6,326 nucleotides of DNA from an uncultured Gemmatimonadota bacterium (GCA_946479805.1 CAMLHP010000118.1:1-6326), one strand, 5' to 3'. Positions 1 through 5,976 are shown, numbered from the stretch's first letter. Program-made: numbers and translations. Notes: generated by a model not told the origin, from the letters alone.

Positions 1-10
1 TAGCTTCGCA

Positions 11-29
11 GGGTGGCCCCAGGCCACCC
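11..29. other. GC-rich inverted repeat (hairpin) upstream of the sigma factor start
   Basis: GGGTGGCC at 11-18 is perfectly complementary to GGCCACCC at 22-29, leaving a 3-nt loop (CCA). The hairpin ends 5 nt before the GGAGG ribosome binding site of the sigma factor gene. No T-run follows on the plus strand, so it is not a standard intrinsic terminator for an upstream gene. It could be a leader structure, the remnant of an upstream gene end, or chance in GC-rich DNA. It also lies in the same open frame as the sigma gene, which stays open to the left edge. Confidence 0.4.
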
Positions 30-34
30 GCTCC

Positions 35-39
35 GGAGG
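35..39 (+). promoter_or_regulatory. Ribosome binding site of the ECF sigma factor gene
   Basis: A perfect GGAGG core ends 4 nt before a TTG at 44-46. This site is the main reason to accept the TTG start: the reading frame has no stop back to the window edge and no ATG or GTG upstream of 44 within the window. The next in-frame candidate is GTG at 92. Confidence 0.55.
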
Positions 40-43
40 CCCC

Positions 44-631
44 TTGGACGAGAGCGCAGCGCTGCGCGACCATGCTACCACGCTCCTGGCGGTGCCGCCG
101 GAAGCGCCCCTGCCACCGCTCGATGAGCTGGTGCCGCTGGTGCTGGGCCAGCTGCAGGCAATGGCCCACCGGCAACTGCTCCGCGACCCCAACAACGCCA
201 CCCTCCAGACCACAGCGCTGGTCAATGAAGCGTACCTGAAGCTGGTGGACGACGACCGGGTCACCAGCCGGGGCCGGGCCTACTTCTTCGCCGCCGCCGC
301 CCGGGCCATGCGCCAGGTGTTGCTGGACGCCGCGCGCCGCCGCCGTGCGGTCAAGCGGGGCGCAGGGGCTCCAGTCATCACGCTGGGCGGCGAACAGGGC
401 GGGACGGTGGACGCGTTCGCCGACGAACTCCTCGACCTGGACCAGGCGCTCTCCGAGCTGGGCCGGCACAGTCCCCGCCAGATGAGGGTGGTGGAGTGCC
501 GATACTTCGGCGACATGAGCGTGGAAGAGACCGCCGCGGCACTGGCAGTCTCGGAAAGAACGGTCAAGGCCGACTGGGCCTTTGCCCGAGCCTGGCTCTT
601 CGACGCGCTGCGTGAGTCACCCCATGGGTGA
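44..631 (+). CDS. ECF-type RNA polymerase sigma factor, Sig-70_X6-like, paired with a Ser/Thr kinase
   Basis: This 195-residue protein should bind core RNA polymerase and direct it to its own promoter set. Region 2 spans about residues 26-105, with the family signature TLQTTALVNEAYLKLV at 53-68 (usually TLQPTALVHEAYLRLV), an aromatic YFFAAAARAMRQ helix at 80-91 and a basic patch ARRRRAVKR at 97-105. Region 4 spans about 131-190, with SPRQMRVVECRYF at 143-155 and the helix-turn-helix MSVEETAAALAVSERTVK at 158-175. Length is normal for the family. The acidic DxED-type motif typical of region 2.2 in ordinary ECF factors is missing here, as in kinase-associated ECF groups. The start is a TTG with a good GGAGG; a start outside the window or the GTG at 92 is possible. 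The gene overlaps the kinase gene by 8 nt, so the two are almost certainly co-translated. No anti-sigma factor is visible, which fits control by the kinase. Target genes are unknown. Confidence 0.9.
   Translation: MDESAALRDHATTLLAVPPEAPLPPLDELVPLVLGQLQAMAHRQLLRDPNNATLQTTALVNEAYLKLVDDDRVTSRGRAYFFAAAARAMRQVLLDAARRRRAVKRGAGAPVITLGGEQGGTVDAFADELLDLDQALSELGRHSPRQMRVVECRYFGDMSVEETAAALAVSERTVKADWAFARAWLFDALRESPHG
624..631 (+). promoter_or_regulatory. Start/stop overlap coupling kinase translation to the sigma factor
   Basis: The kinase ATG (624-626) lies inside the last codons of the sigma gene, whose TGA is at 629-631. The overlap is 8 nt and only a partial ribosome binding site (GTGAG, 612-616) precedes it. 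This arrangement usually means that ribosomes finishing the first gene re-initiate on the second, giving a fixed ratio of the two proteins. Confidence 0.7.
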
Positions 632-3600
632 CGTGGAACCTGCACCGCAGGTCGAGGCATTATTCGCCGAGCTGGCCGGGGCCTCGGCCGATGAACGCGC
701 CGCAGCGCTCCGTCAGCTCAACGACCCCGGACTCGCTGCAGCAGTTGCCCGCCTGTTGGCGGCCCATGACGAAGTTTCGGAATCCGGAGATGGCTTCCTG
801 GGCGATATCCGGTCTGCACCCGTCAAGGCGCTGCTGAAAGCAGGAGAGACGCCAGCACCGGATCGGATCGGGCGCTACCCCGTGATTCGCCGACTGGGCC
901 ATGGCGGCATGGGAGTCGTCTGCCTGGCGCGCGATCCCCTGCTTGACCGGCCCGTGGCCATCAAGCTGCTCTCTCCGCATCTCGGCGGGAGCGCCGATGC
1001 GGTGCGCCGCCTGGCCGCCGAGGCACGCATCCTCTCTGCACTGGACCATCCGAACATCGCCGCCGTCCACGAGATCGCCGAGACCCCGGACGGACAGAGC
1101 TTCATCGTAATGGCGTACTACGAGGGCGAGACCCTGCGGGAGCGGCTTGACCGGGGGCCGCTTAGCGTGGATGAGGCCCTGAGCGTGGGCATCCAGCTGG
1201 CCGAGGGCCTGGGTGCGGCCCACAGGGCGGGAATAGTCCACCGCGATGTGAAGCCGGAGAATGTGGTGCTGACCGGTGAGGGCCGGGTGGTGATCCTCGA
1301 TTTCGGGATCGCCCAGGCGGCCAGCGCCAGTCTGGTGACAGGCGGCATGATGCGCGGTACCGCTGCGTACATGAGTCCGGAGCAGTCGCGGGGCGAGAAG
1401 ACCGATCCCCGGACAGATGTCTGGTCCACTGGTGTCGTGCTTCATGAGATCCTGACGGGTTCCCGCCCGTTCCCGGGCGATGGGCTCGCCCTGGTCAACG
1501 CGATCAGGGAGGAGCCCCCTGCCCCGCTTGCTCCCGGACGGAGCGGCATCCCGCCTGCGCTGTCGGAAGTGGTCAAGACCTGTCTGGCCAAGTCGCCCGC
1601 TCTACGCATGCGTTCAGGGGGAGAGTTGGCCGTCGCCCTGACGGCGATCAGGGATGGCCGCAACCTCGGAACGAGGACGCGCGTCCGCTTCGCGGCCCTG
1701 GCCGGCATTGGCCTCACTGCGCTGGCTGCAACCACGGCCTACCTGGCCCGCCCGGGCGAGTCAGCCAGGGCGGTGCCGACCGCCGCAATTGCCGCGGCCG
1801 CGCCAGGCATCGCGGTGCTTCCGTTCGAAGTGCGAGGCGAGGAGCATCAGATCTGGCGGGAAGGAATGGTGGACGTGCTGGCGGCCAACCTCGACGGCGT
1901 CGAGGGCCTTCGCGGCATAGACAGCAGGACTGTTCTGGCTCTCTGGGCCAGCCGGGTCGGAAGTGGCAGTTCGGCAGACCTGGCTTCGGCGCTCTCGGTG
2001 GCGAGCGAAGCCGGCGCGCGATACGCAGTGCTCGGATCGATAGTGCCTTTCGAGCGCGATCTCCGAATTGCGGTAAGCGTCTACCCGGTACGCGGTGTGG
2101 CCGCGCTCGCCAGCTTCAGTGTGGACGGCCCAGCCGACAGCCTTCTTTCGCTGGTGGACCAGATCACAATCAAGGTGCTGGCGGCCGCGTGGCAGGGCCG
2201 GCTCCCGAGTGCCGAGATCAATCTCGGCAGGATCACAACCCTCTCCCTGCCAGCCCTGAAATCGTTCCTGAATGGTGAGCGCCTGCTTCGCCAGGGGAAC
2301 TACGCAGAGGCAGTGGCCCAGTACCGCGAGGCCGTGGTCGCGGACTCGACATTTGCGATTGGCTACTACCGACTTGGACTGGCCCAGGTCTGGATCGGCG
2401 AGACCGAGGACAGCTTGTTCGCATGGCAACGCGCATTCAGGGAGGCCGTGAGGCTCTCGGACAGGCTGCCCGAGCGCGAGCGGATGCTGGTGCGGCTCGC
2501 GCTGGAGTCCCAGGTGAGCGGCCCCCATAATGTACTGGCCACCAGTGCGTTGGCGGAGCGCGCCGTGGCGCGCTATCCCGACGAGGCGGACGCGTGGTAC
2601 TTCCTGGGCGAGATCTACTATCACGCCGGCGACCAGCTGCTGGTCCCGCTTTGGGCGGCTGACTCGGCTTTCCGGCACGCACTGGCGCTCGACCCGGCCA
2701 TGGCCATGCTCTACGAACACATGTTCGAGAACGAACTCAATGTCTCCCGGGACAGCTCCCGAGCGCGTGAACTGCTTGGCGGTTACTCGAGAGTGACAGC
2801 GCCCTATCGTGTGCGCCGCCTGGAACTGGCATTCGACCTCGCGTTCGGGGACTCGGCAACCCGCCACGCAGCCATCGCTCAATTCGGCACCTTGCCGGAG
2901 GGCGAACGCATGGCCACCATCTGGAGCTTTCGCAACCTTCGGTACGGGGACGTGCTGCAGAGCGTGCTGGGGGATTATCCGCGCTGGCAAACTTTGGACT
3001 CCCGCTTGGCAGCGGAGCGACTGCTGCAGATGGCTGTCGATCACGGGCAGCTGCTGCAGGTTGCACGTCACCTGGGCGCCCCACAGCTGCTGGGAGCGCA
3101 TGGCGCGCTCCACGCCTATCGGGCGAGGCTCGGACAGTTGGCGCCTCCGGACACCGTGCTTCGCGCCGCGCTGGGGATGCCGCCGGCCGGAGCCGAACTG
3201 CCTCTGGGAAGCGCGGGCTTTCAGGTGGTAGTTGCCGGGGCCGTCGCCGCTGAGGAGGGCCGCTGGGCCGACCACGAGTCAGCGCTCGCGCGCCTGAATG
3301 TGATGGTGCAGCTGGCGAGGGAGCGAGCCGACTCGGCGAGCGCGCGCTTCATCGAGGGCTCGCGAACAGCGCTCCGAGGATACGGCCTGAGCCTTCGCGG
3401 CGAACGCGATCGCGCGCTGTCGCTGCTCGTCTCCGGGCAGCAGGACGCTACCGGGGGCGAGTCGATCTCGGGCGATGCATGGAACGCCATCATCCGATGG
3501 TGGATAGGCGACCTGCTGGTGCAGGAAGGCAGGCTGAGCGAAGCTGCCCGCTACTTTGGCTCCATCCGGAACGATCCGTTCGCAGCCGAACGACTGGCCC

Positions 3601-3773
3601 CGATACTTGAACAACTGGGCCAGCCCGAGCAGGCGCGGGACGCGTACACGCTGGTTTCAGAGGCCTGGCGTGAGGGCGATCCTGCAATGCAGCGCCGTGC
3701 GGCGGCTGCCCGGGCCTCGGTGGTGCGCCTCGCCCAGGCCCAGGCCCAGGCCCAGGACGCTCACGGCGACTGA
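624..3773 (+). CDS. Transmembrane Ser/Thr protein kinase with TolB/FlgO-like and TPR sensor region
   Basis: This 1049-residue Hanks-type kinase looks fully active. It has a glycine loop GHGGMG (92-97), the VAIK lysine K114, helix-C E133, the catalytic loop HRDVKPEN (206-213, D208), DFG (226-228), SPE (251-253) and activation-loop threonines T239 and T246. About 80 residues precede the kinase domain. One membrane helix lies at about 356-375 with arginines on its N-terminal side, so the kinase should be cytoplasmic and the rest outside. From residue 396 the IAVLPFEV motif opens a TolB-N/FlgO-like segment reaching about 523. TPR-like helices follow at about 542-590 and 636-705, and again near the C-terminus (about 955-1020). 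Residues 705-950 match nothing I recognise. The frame opens further upstream at a TTG (582), but ATG 624 is preferred: it overlaps the sigma stop as ATGGGTGA and has a weak GTGAG 7 nt upstream. The expected role is to sense an envelope signal and modify the adjacent sigma factor. The ligand is unknown. Confidence 0.92.
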   Translation: MGDVEPAPQVEALFAELAGASADERAAALRQLNDPGLAAAVARLLAAHDEVSESGDGFLGDIRSAPVKALLKAGETPAPDRIGRYPVIRRLGHGGMGVVCLARDPLLDRPVAIKLLSPHLGGSADAVRRLAAEARILSALDHPNIAAVHEIAETPDGQSFIVMAYYEGETLRERLDRGPLSVDEALSVGIQLAEGLGAAHRAGIVHRDVKPENVVLTGEGRVVILDFGIAQAASASLVTGGMMRGTAAYMSPEQSRGEKTDPRTDVWSTGVVLHEILTGSRPFPGDGLALVNAIREEPPAPLAPGRSGIPPALSEVVKTCLAKSPALRMRSGGELAVALTAIRDGRNLGTRTRVRFAALAGIGLTALAATTAYLARPGESARAVPTAAIAAAAPGIAVLPFEVRGEEHQIWREGMVDVLAANLDGVEGLRGIDSRTVLALWASRVGSGSSADLASALSVASEAGARYAVLGSIVPFERDLRIAVSVYPVRGVAALASFSVDGPADSLLSLVDQITIKVLAAAWQGRLPSAEINLGRITTLSLPALKSFLNGERLLRQGNYAEAVAQYREAVVADSTFAIGYYRLGLAQVWIGETEDSLFAWQRAFREAVRLSDRLPERERMLVRLALESQVSGPHNVLATSALAERAVARYPDEADAWYFLGEIYYHAGDQLLVPLWAADSAFRHALALDPAMAMLYEHMFENELNVSRDSSRARELLGGYSRVTAPYRVRRLELAFDLAFGDSATRHAAIAQFGTLPEGERMATIWSFRNLRYGDVLQSVLGDYPRWQTLDSRLAAERLLQMAVDHGQLLQVARHLGAPQLLGAHGALHAYRARLGQLAPPDTVLRAALGMPPAGAELPLGSAGFQVVVAGAVAAEEGRWADHESALARLNVMVQLARERADSASARFIEGSRTALRGYGLSLRGERDRALSLLVSGQQDATGGESISGDAWNAIIRWWIGDLLVQEGRLSEAARYFGSIRNDPFAAERLAPILEQLGQPEQARDAYTLVSEAWREGDPAMQRRAAAARASVVRLAQAQAQAQDAHGD
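3732..3755 (+). repeat. Hexanucleotide tandem repeat, four copies, in the kinase 3' end
   Basis: Four exact copies of GCCCAG lie just before the kinase stop codon and encode an alternating Ala-Gln tail (QAQAQAQ). Six-base units keep the frame, so copy-number change would alter only the length of the C-terminal tail. The repeat ends 5 nt before the stop codon of the convergent peroxidase gene. Confidence 0.9.
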
Positions 3774-5020
3774 CCGCCAACCACCGGCCGCAAGCCGCTC
3801 GGAACCGAGGCCGGCACAGTGCGGAGCAACGGTTCGAGACCGGATCCGGGATCGGTTAGCGCGCGGAGGAACGCGACCAGGGCATCCCTGTCCGCCGCGG
3901 ACAATCCGAGCGGACGCGCCACCAGCTGGTCCAGGTCGCTGGTGCTCACTCCTGCATGCCGCGGGCTGGCACCATCGTTGTAAAACCGGATCACCTCGTC
4001 CAGGGTTGTGAACACCCCATCGTGCATGTAGGGGGCGGTCAGCTCGACGTTACGCAAGCTGGGAGTGCGGAAGGCGCGGCGATCGGCGACCAGGCCGGTG
4101 TGTTCCTCGCGGCCGACGTCATCTCCCGGCAGCACGGACCCGCCAGTTCCTTCCTGGGGCACGCCAACCACGCGGAAACTGAAATCACTGAACATCGGCC
4201 CGTTGTGGCACTGGTTGCAGAGGGCCGAGGTGAAGAACAGCTCAAGGCCATGCTTCTGTTGCCGGGTGAGGGCGCCGTCGTCCCCGGCGGCGTAGCGATC
4301 AAAGGCCGAATTGCGGGTCACCAGTTCGCGCTGGTATGCAGCGAGTGCCCTTCCATAGGTGTCCATGGTGATAATGTCGCCACCTGGACTCGATGCAGCC
4401 TCAACCGGGAAAGCGTCGCGGAAGCGCTGCACATACTCGCTGTTTCCCCTCAGGCGGGCAACCACACTGTCGCGCGCTACGTCGGCGCCGTAGGCATCGC
4501 CCGCCATTTCCAACCGCGAGGTAATGGGTCCGCGCGCCTGCTCCGCCAGCCCCGCCGCCCGCCCATCCCAGAACTGCCGCCCGAGGTGACTGGGCCGGCC
4601 CATCGAGTCCGAGTTGTACGCGGCGTTCAGGACAGTAGGGGAATTGCGGGGCGTCAGTGCAATGGGCCTCCCGCTGATGGCGGACAGAGAGAGCGTGCGG
4701 GCCGGGCCCAGACCCACCCCCGAGACACCGGCACTGAACTGCCTGCCGTCGGCGAACGCGAAGGCGGGGTGGTGACAGGTTCCGCAGGAGACGTCCTTCT
4801 CACCCCCCAGGATGGGATCGAAGAAGAGCAGCCGGCCGAGCTCGATGCGCTCGGCCGATGCAGGGCCGTCCGGCGGCTGGGGGACGGGGCCGAGCGGCAC
4901 CAGCCCGAACTGCTGGCGCAGCTGGTCGTCGTCGAATCCGCCGGGGCCAGCGCCGTCGCCGCAACCGGCCAGGATTCCGGCGGCCAATGCCAGCAAGGCG
5001 AGGCGAAGGCGCCACGCCAT
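3761..5020 (-). CDS. Di-heme cytochrome c peroxidase/MauG-family lipoprotein
   Basis: This 419-residue protein has a signal peptide ending in a lipobox (LAGC, lipidated C20), so it should be anchored on the outer face of a membrane. The family core LGRLLFFDPILGGEKDVSCG leads into heme site 1, C79-x-x-C82-H83, followed by AFAFADGR. QFWDGRA and EQARGPI motifs follow, then heme site 2, C268-NQ-C271-H272, and the family's RTPSLRNVELTAPYMHDG stretch. In DEVIRFYN, Tyr347 sits where classical peroxidases carry the methionine ligand of the second heme, as in MauG-type proteins. Family members reduce hydrogen peroxide or oxidise partner proteins; the substrate here is unknown. The ATG is one base after the cupredoxin stop, with GGTGA 6 nt upstream, so the two are co-translated. 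The stop overlaps the end of the convergent kinase gene by 13 nt. It could equally be annotated as a cytochrome c peroxidase; the family is certain, the reaction is not. Confidence 0.92.
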   Translation of the reverse strand: MAWRLRLALLALAAGILAGCGDGAGPGGFDDDQLRQQFGLVPLGPVPQPPDGPASAERIELGRLLFFDPILGGEKDVSCGTCHHPAFAFADGRQFSAGVSGVGLGPARTLSLSAISGRPIALTPRNSPTVLNAAYNSDSMGRPSHLGRQFWDGRAAGLAEQARGPITSRLEMAGDAYGADVARDSVVARLRGNSEYVQRFRDAFPVEAASSPGGDIITMDTYGRALAAYQRELVTRNSAFDRYAAGDDGALTRQQKHGLELFFTSALCNQCHNGPMFSDFSFRVVGVPQEGTGGSVLPGDDVGREEHTGLVADRRAFRTPSLRNVELTAPYMHDGVFTTLDEVIRFYNDGASPRHAGVSTSDLDQLVARPLGLSAADRDALVAFLRALTDPGSGLEPLLRTVPASVPSGLRPVVGGQSP

Positions 5021-5021
5021 T

Positions 5022-5375
5022 TCACTTCACCGTGATGGTGCCGTTCATTCCCGGATGGATGGTGCACTGGAACGGGTACTGGCCCGCGTCGGCAAGCGTC
5101 ACATTGAAGCTCTCGCCAGCTTCCAGGGTAGTGAGCGGCCACGCATTGGACAGCGACTTCACATTGTGCGGCGCCGGCGAGCCATCAACGTTCTTGAAGG
5201 TCACCGTGCCGCCTGCCCGAATCGTTACCGACGACGGAATGAAGATTGGCGGCGGAACGAGCGGGGTGGTGATGCTGGCGGTGGCGGGCGCGGGCGGGCC
5301 GGGATCGACCGGCTCGGTACCTGAGCAGCCGACGAGGACGCTCCCGGCGACCGAGAGCAGCAAGAGGTGCTTCAT
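5022..5375 (-). CDS. Cupredoxin (type 1 copper, amicyanin/plastocyanin-like) lipoprotein
   Basis: This 117-residue protein begins with a signal peptide and lipobox (LVGC, lipidated C17), then a Pro/Ala/Thr-rich linker (about 22-43) and a cupredoxin beta-barrel (about 44-117). Expected type 1 copper ligands are all present: H70 in APHNV, C104, H107 and M110 in CTIHPGM. The Cys-x2-His-x2-Met spacing is that of amicyanin. It should be a one-electron carrier in the envelope. The start is ATG 5373-5375, chosen because GGAGG lies 5 nt upstream and the signal peptide begins there; the frame continues to an earlier ATG at 5414 that would add 13 polar residues and spoil the signal peptide. The di-heme gene follows after one base, so the copper protein is the likely electron partner of that enzyme. 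Its ribosome binding site lies in one arm of a large inverted repeat. Confidence 0.9.
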   Translation of the reverse strand: MKHLLLLSVAGSVLVGCSGTEPVDPGPPAPATASITTPLVPPPIFIPSSVTIRAGGTVTFKNVDGSPAPHNVKSLSNAWPLTTLEAGESFNVTLADAGQYPFQCTIHPGMNGTITVK

Positions 5376-5380
5376 GAGTT

Positions 5381-5436
5381 CCTCCCGTTTGGGTGAATGG
5401 GCGGCAAGAGCCATTCACTCCTGCGTAGACGGGAGG
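5381..5436 (-). promoter_or_regulatory. Nested inverted repeat in the cupredoxin leader covering its ribosome binding site
   Basis: Outer arms 5381-5388 and 5429-5436 are perfectly complementary over 8 bp (CCTCCCGT with ACGGGAGG). Inner arms 5391-5400 and 5411-5420 pair over 10 positions, nine Watson-Crick and one G-U in RNA, around a 10-nt loop (5401-5410). Between them is an uneven internal loop of 8 and 2 nt. In the minus-strand transcript the 3' outer arm contains the GGAGG (5385-5381) of the cupredoxin gene, and the 5' arm supplies a matching CCTCC. If folded, the mRNA would hide the ribosome binding site. Whether transcription starts upstream of 5436 is not known. Confidence 0.5.
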
Positions 5437-5452
5437 CGGGAGGGGCAATGGG

Positions 5453-5484
5453 GCGGTCAGGCGGTAAGGCGGTAAGGCGGCAAG
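5453..5484. repeat. 8-bp tandem repeat, four copies
   Basis: Units are GCGGTCAG, GCGGTAAG, GCGGTAAG and GCGGCAAG, followed by a decayed fifth unit GCGACGGG (5485-5492). The repeat lies between the two lipoprotein genes, upstream of the cupredoxin leader, in DNA with no coding signal. It may be a genome-wide intergenic microsatellite, or a binding site for a repeat-reading protein. The sequence alone does not decide. Confidence 0.85.
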
Positions 5485-5504
5485 GCGACGGGAAAGCTGG
5501 CGGC

Positions 5505-5529
5505 GGCAGGCAGAGGGCGGCGGCCTGCC
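5505..5529 (-). other. Weak GC-rich hairpin after the carboxypeptidase-like lipoprotein gene
   Basis: GGCAGGC (5505-5511) and GCCTGCC (5523-5529) form a 7-bp stem with an 11-nt loop, starting 9 nt after the stop of the upstream minus-strand gene. No T-run follows directly, only TTT several bases later, so it may slow or protect the transcript end but is not a convincing intrinsic terminator. Confidence 0.25.
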
Positions 5530-5538
5530 CCCCCCGCG

Positions 5539-5907
5539 TCAGGTGGGCGTTGCGGAGCAGTCCACCAGGAAGCGAACCCGGACCGAGGCTCCCGGGAGGA
5601 GCCGCGCCAGCTGGGGGTCGGGCTGCTTGCAGCCCTGGGGGAGTCCGCTGATGGACACCGAGACCTCGCCCGGCACGACCCTGCTGATCTCGAAATCGCC
5701 CCGGTGGTCGGTGACCGCGGCCTTGTTGTCGGGGGTCACCTGGACCGCGATGCCCGGCATGACCCCCAGCTCCTTGGAGAGCACGCGGCCCCCCAGTTCT
5801 CCCACGGTCGGGTCGGGAGTCTGGTCGCCGCCGGCTGGCGGCGCCGGGGACGAGAAGTCGGCACAGGCGGCGAGGAAAAGCAGGGACACCGCGACGGCTG
5901 GGCGCAT
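5539..5907 (-). CDS. Small lipoprotein with a carboxypeptidase-regulatory-like domain
   Basis: This 122-residue protein has a signal peptide with lipobox LAAC (lipidated C15), a Pro/Gly-rich linker (about 20-36), then one small beta-sandwich of the carboxypeptidase-D regulatory-like type. The visible signature is GGRVLSKELGVMPGIAVQV followed by AVTDHRGDFEISRVVPGEVSV, matching the usual 'G-V...G..V.V...TD..G.F.....PG' pattern. Two later cysteines, C93 and C117, could form a disulfide. Such domains bind or support other envelope parts and are not enzymes by themselves; the partner is unknown. ATG 5905-5907 is preceded by GGAG at a 6-nt spacing, which supports the start. It lies 163 nt upstream of the cupredoxin gene on the same strand, so shared transcription is possible but not shown. 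The domain call is fairly firm; the function is not known. Confidence 0.8.
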   Translation of the reverse strand: MRPAVAVSLLFLAACADFSSPAPPAGGDQTPDPTVGELGGRVLSKELGVMPGIAVQVTPDNKAAVTDHRGDFEISRVVPGEVSVSISGLPQGCKQPDPQLARLLPGASVRVRFLVDCSATPT

Positions 5908-5931
5908 ACGGGGCTCCGAAGGGGATCCTCG

Positions 5932-5937
5932 ACTATA
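5932..5937 (-). promoter_or_regulatory. Possible -10 box for the carboxypeptidase-like lipoprotein gene
   Basis: TATAGT on the minus strand matches the sigma-70 -10 consensus at five of six positions and would place a transcription start about 18 nt before the ATG. The expected -35 region falls inside the rpsG terminator stem and fits poorly (TGGCCG at a 17-nt spacing). It is offered because the terminator leaves only 35 nt in which a promoter could act. Confidence 0.3.
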
Positions 5938-5942
5938 GCTCG

Positions 5943-5972
5943 AAAAACAAAGGGCGGCCAGCTGGCCGCCCT
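5943..5972 (-). terminator. Rho-independent terminator of the rpsG transcript
   Basis: Positions 5951-5972 form a perfect 22-bp palindrome that folds as a 9-bp GC-rich stem (AGGGCGGCC with GGCCGCCCT) around the loop AGCT. On the minus strand the stem runs directly into TTTGTTTTT (5951-5943), the classic U-tract. The stem begins 36 nt after the rpsG stop. On the plus strand no T-run follows, so it acts in one direction. Confidence 0.88.
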
Positions 5973-5976
5973 CTTG

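Noticed and set aside
582..623. Upstream TTG start for the kinase (adds 14 residues)
   Set aside because: ATG 624 lies in a typical stop/start overlap with the sigma gene and gives a normal N-terminus. The TTG at 582 has no good ribosome binding site.
1761..3275. A 504-codon open frame on the minus strand opposite the kinase gene
   Set aside because: The translation is rich in Arg, His, Gln and Gly without any recognisable motif, and it lies wholly within the convincing kinase sensor region. Long antisense frames are expected in GC-rich genes.
3956..5035. A 359-codon open frame on the plus strand opposite the di-heme gene
   Set aside because: The minus strand encodes two CxxCH heme sites, a lipobox and the full family pattern. 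The plus-strand translation has no family features and is a shadow.
3761..5375. Methylamine dehydrogenase (mau) cluster
   Set aside because: Only MauG-like and amicyanin-like proteins are present. No dehydrogenase subunit or maturation gene is seen, and both families occur widely in other settings.
5376..5414. Upstream ATG (5414) as the cupredoxin start
   Set aside because: It would put 13 residues including charged ones before the signal peptide, and GGAGG is correctly placed only for ATG 5375.
5453..5484. CRISPR-like array
   Set aside because: Units are 8 bp and directly adjacent without spacers, so this is a simple tandem repeat.
5505..5529. Intrinsic terminator after the carboxypeptidase-like lipoprotein
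   Set aside because: There is a 7-bp stem with a large loop but no adjacent T-run, so it is listed only as a weak hairpin.
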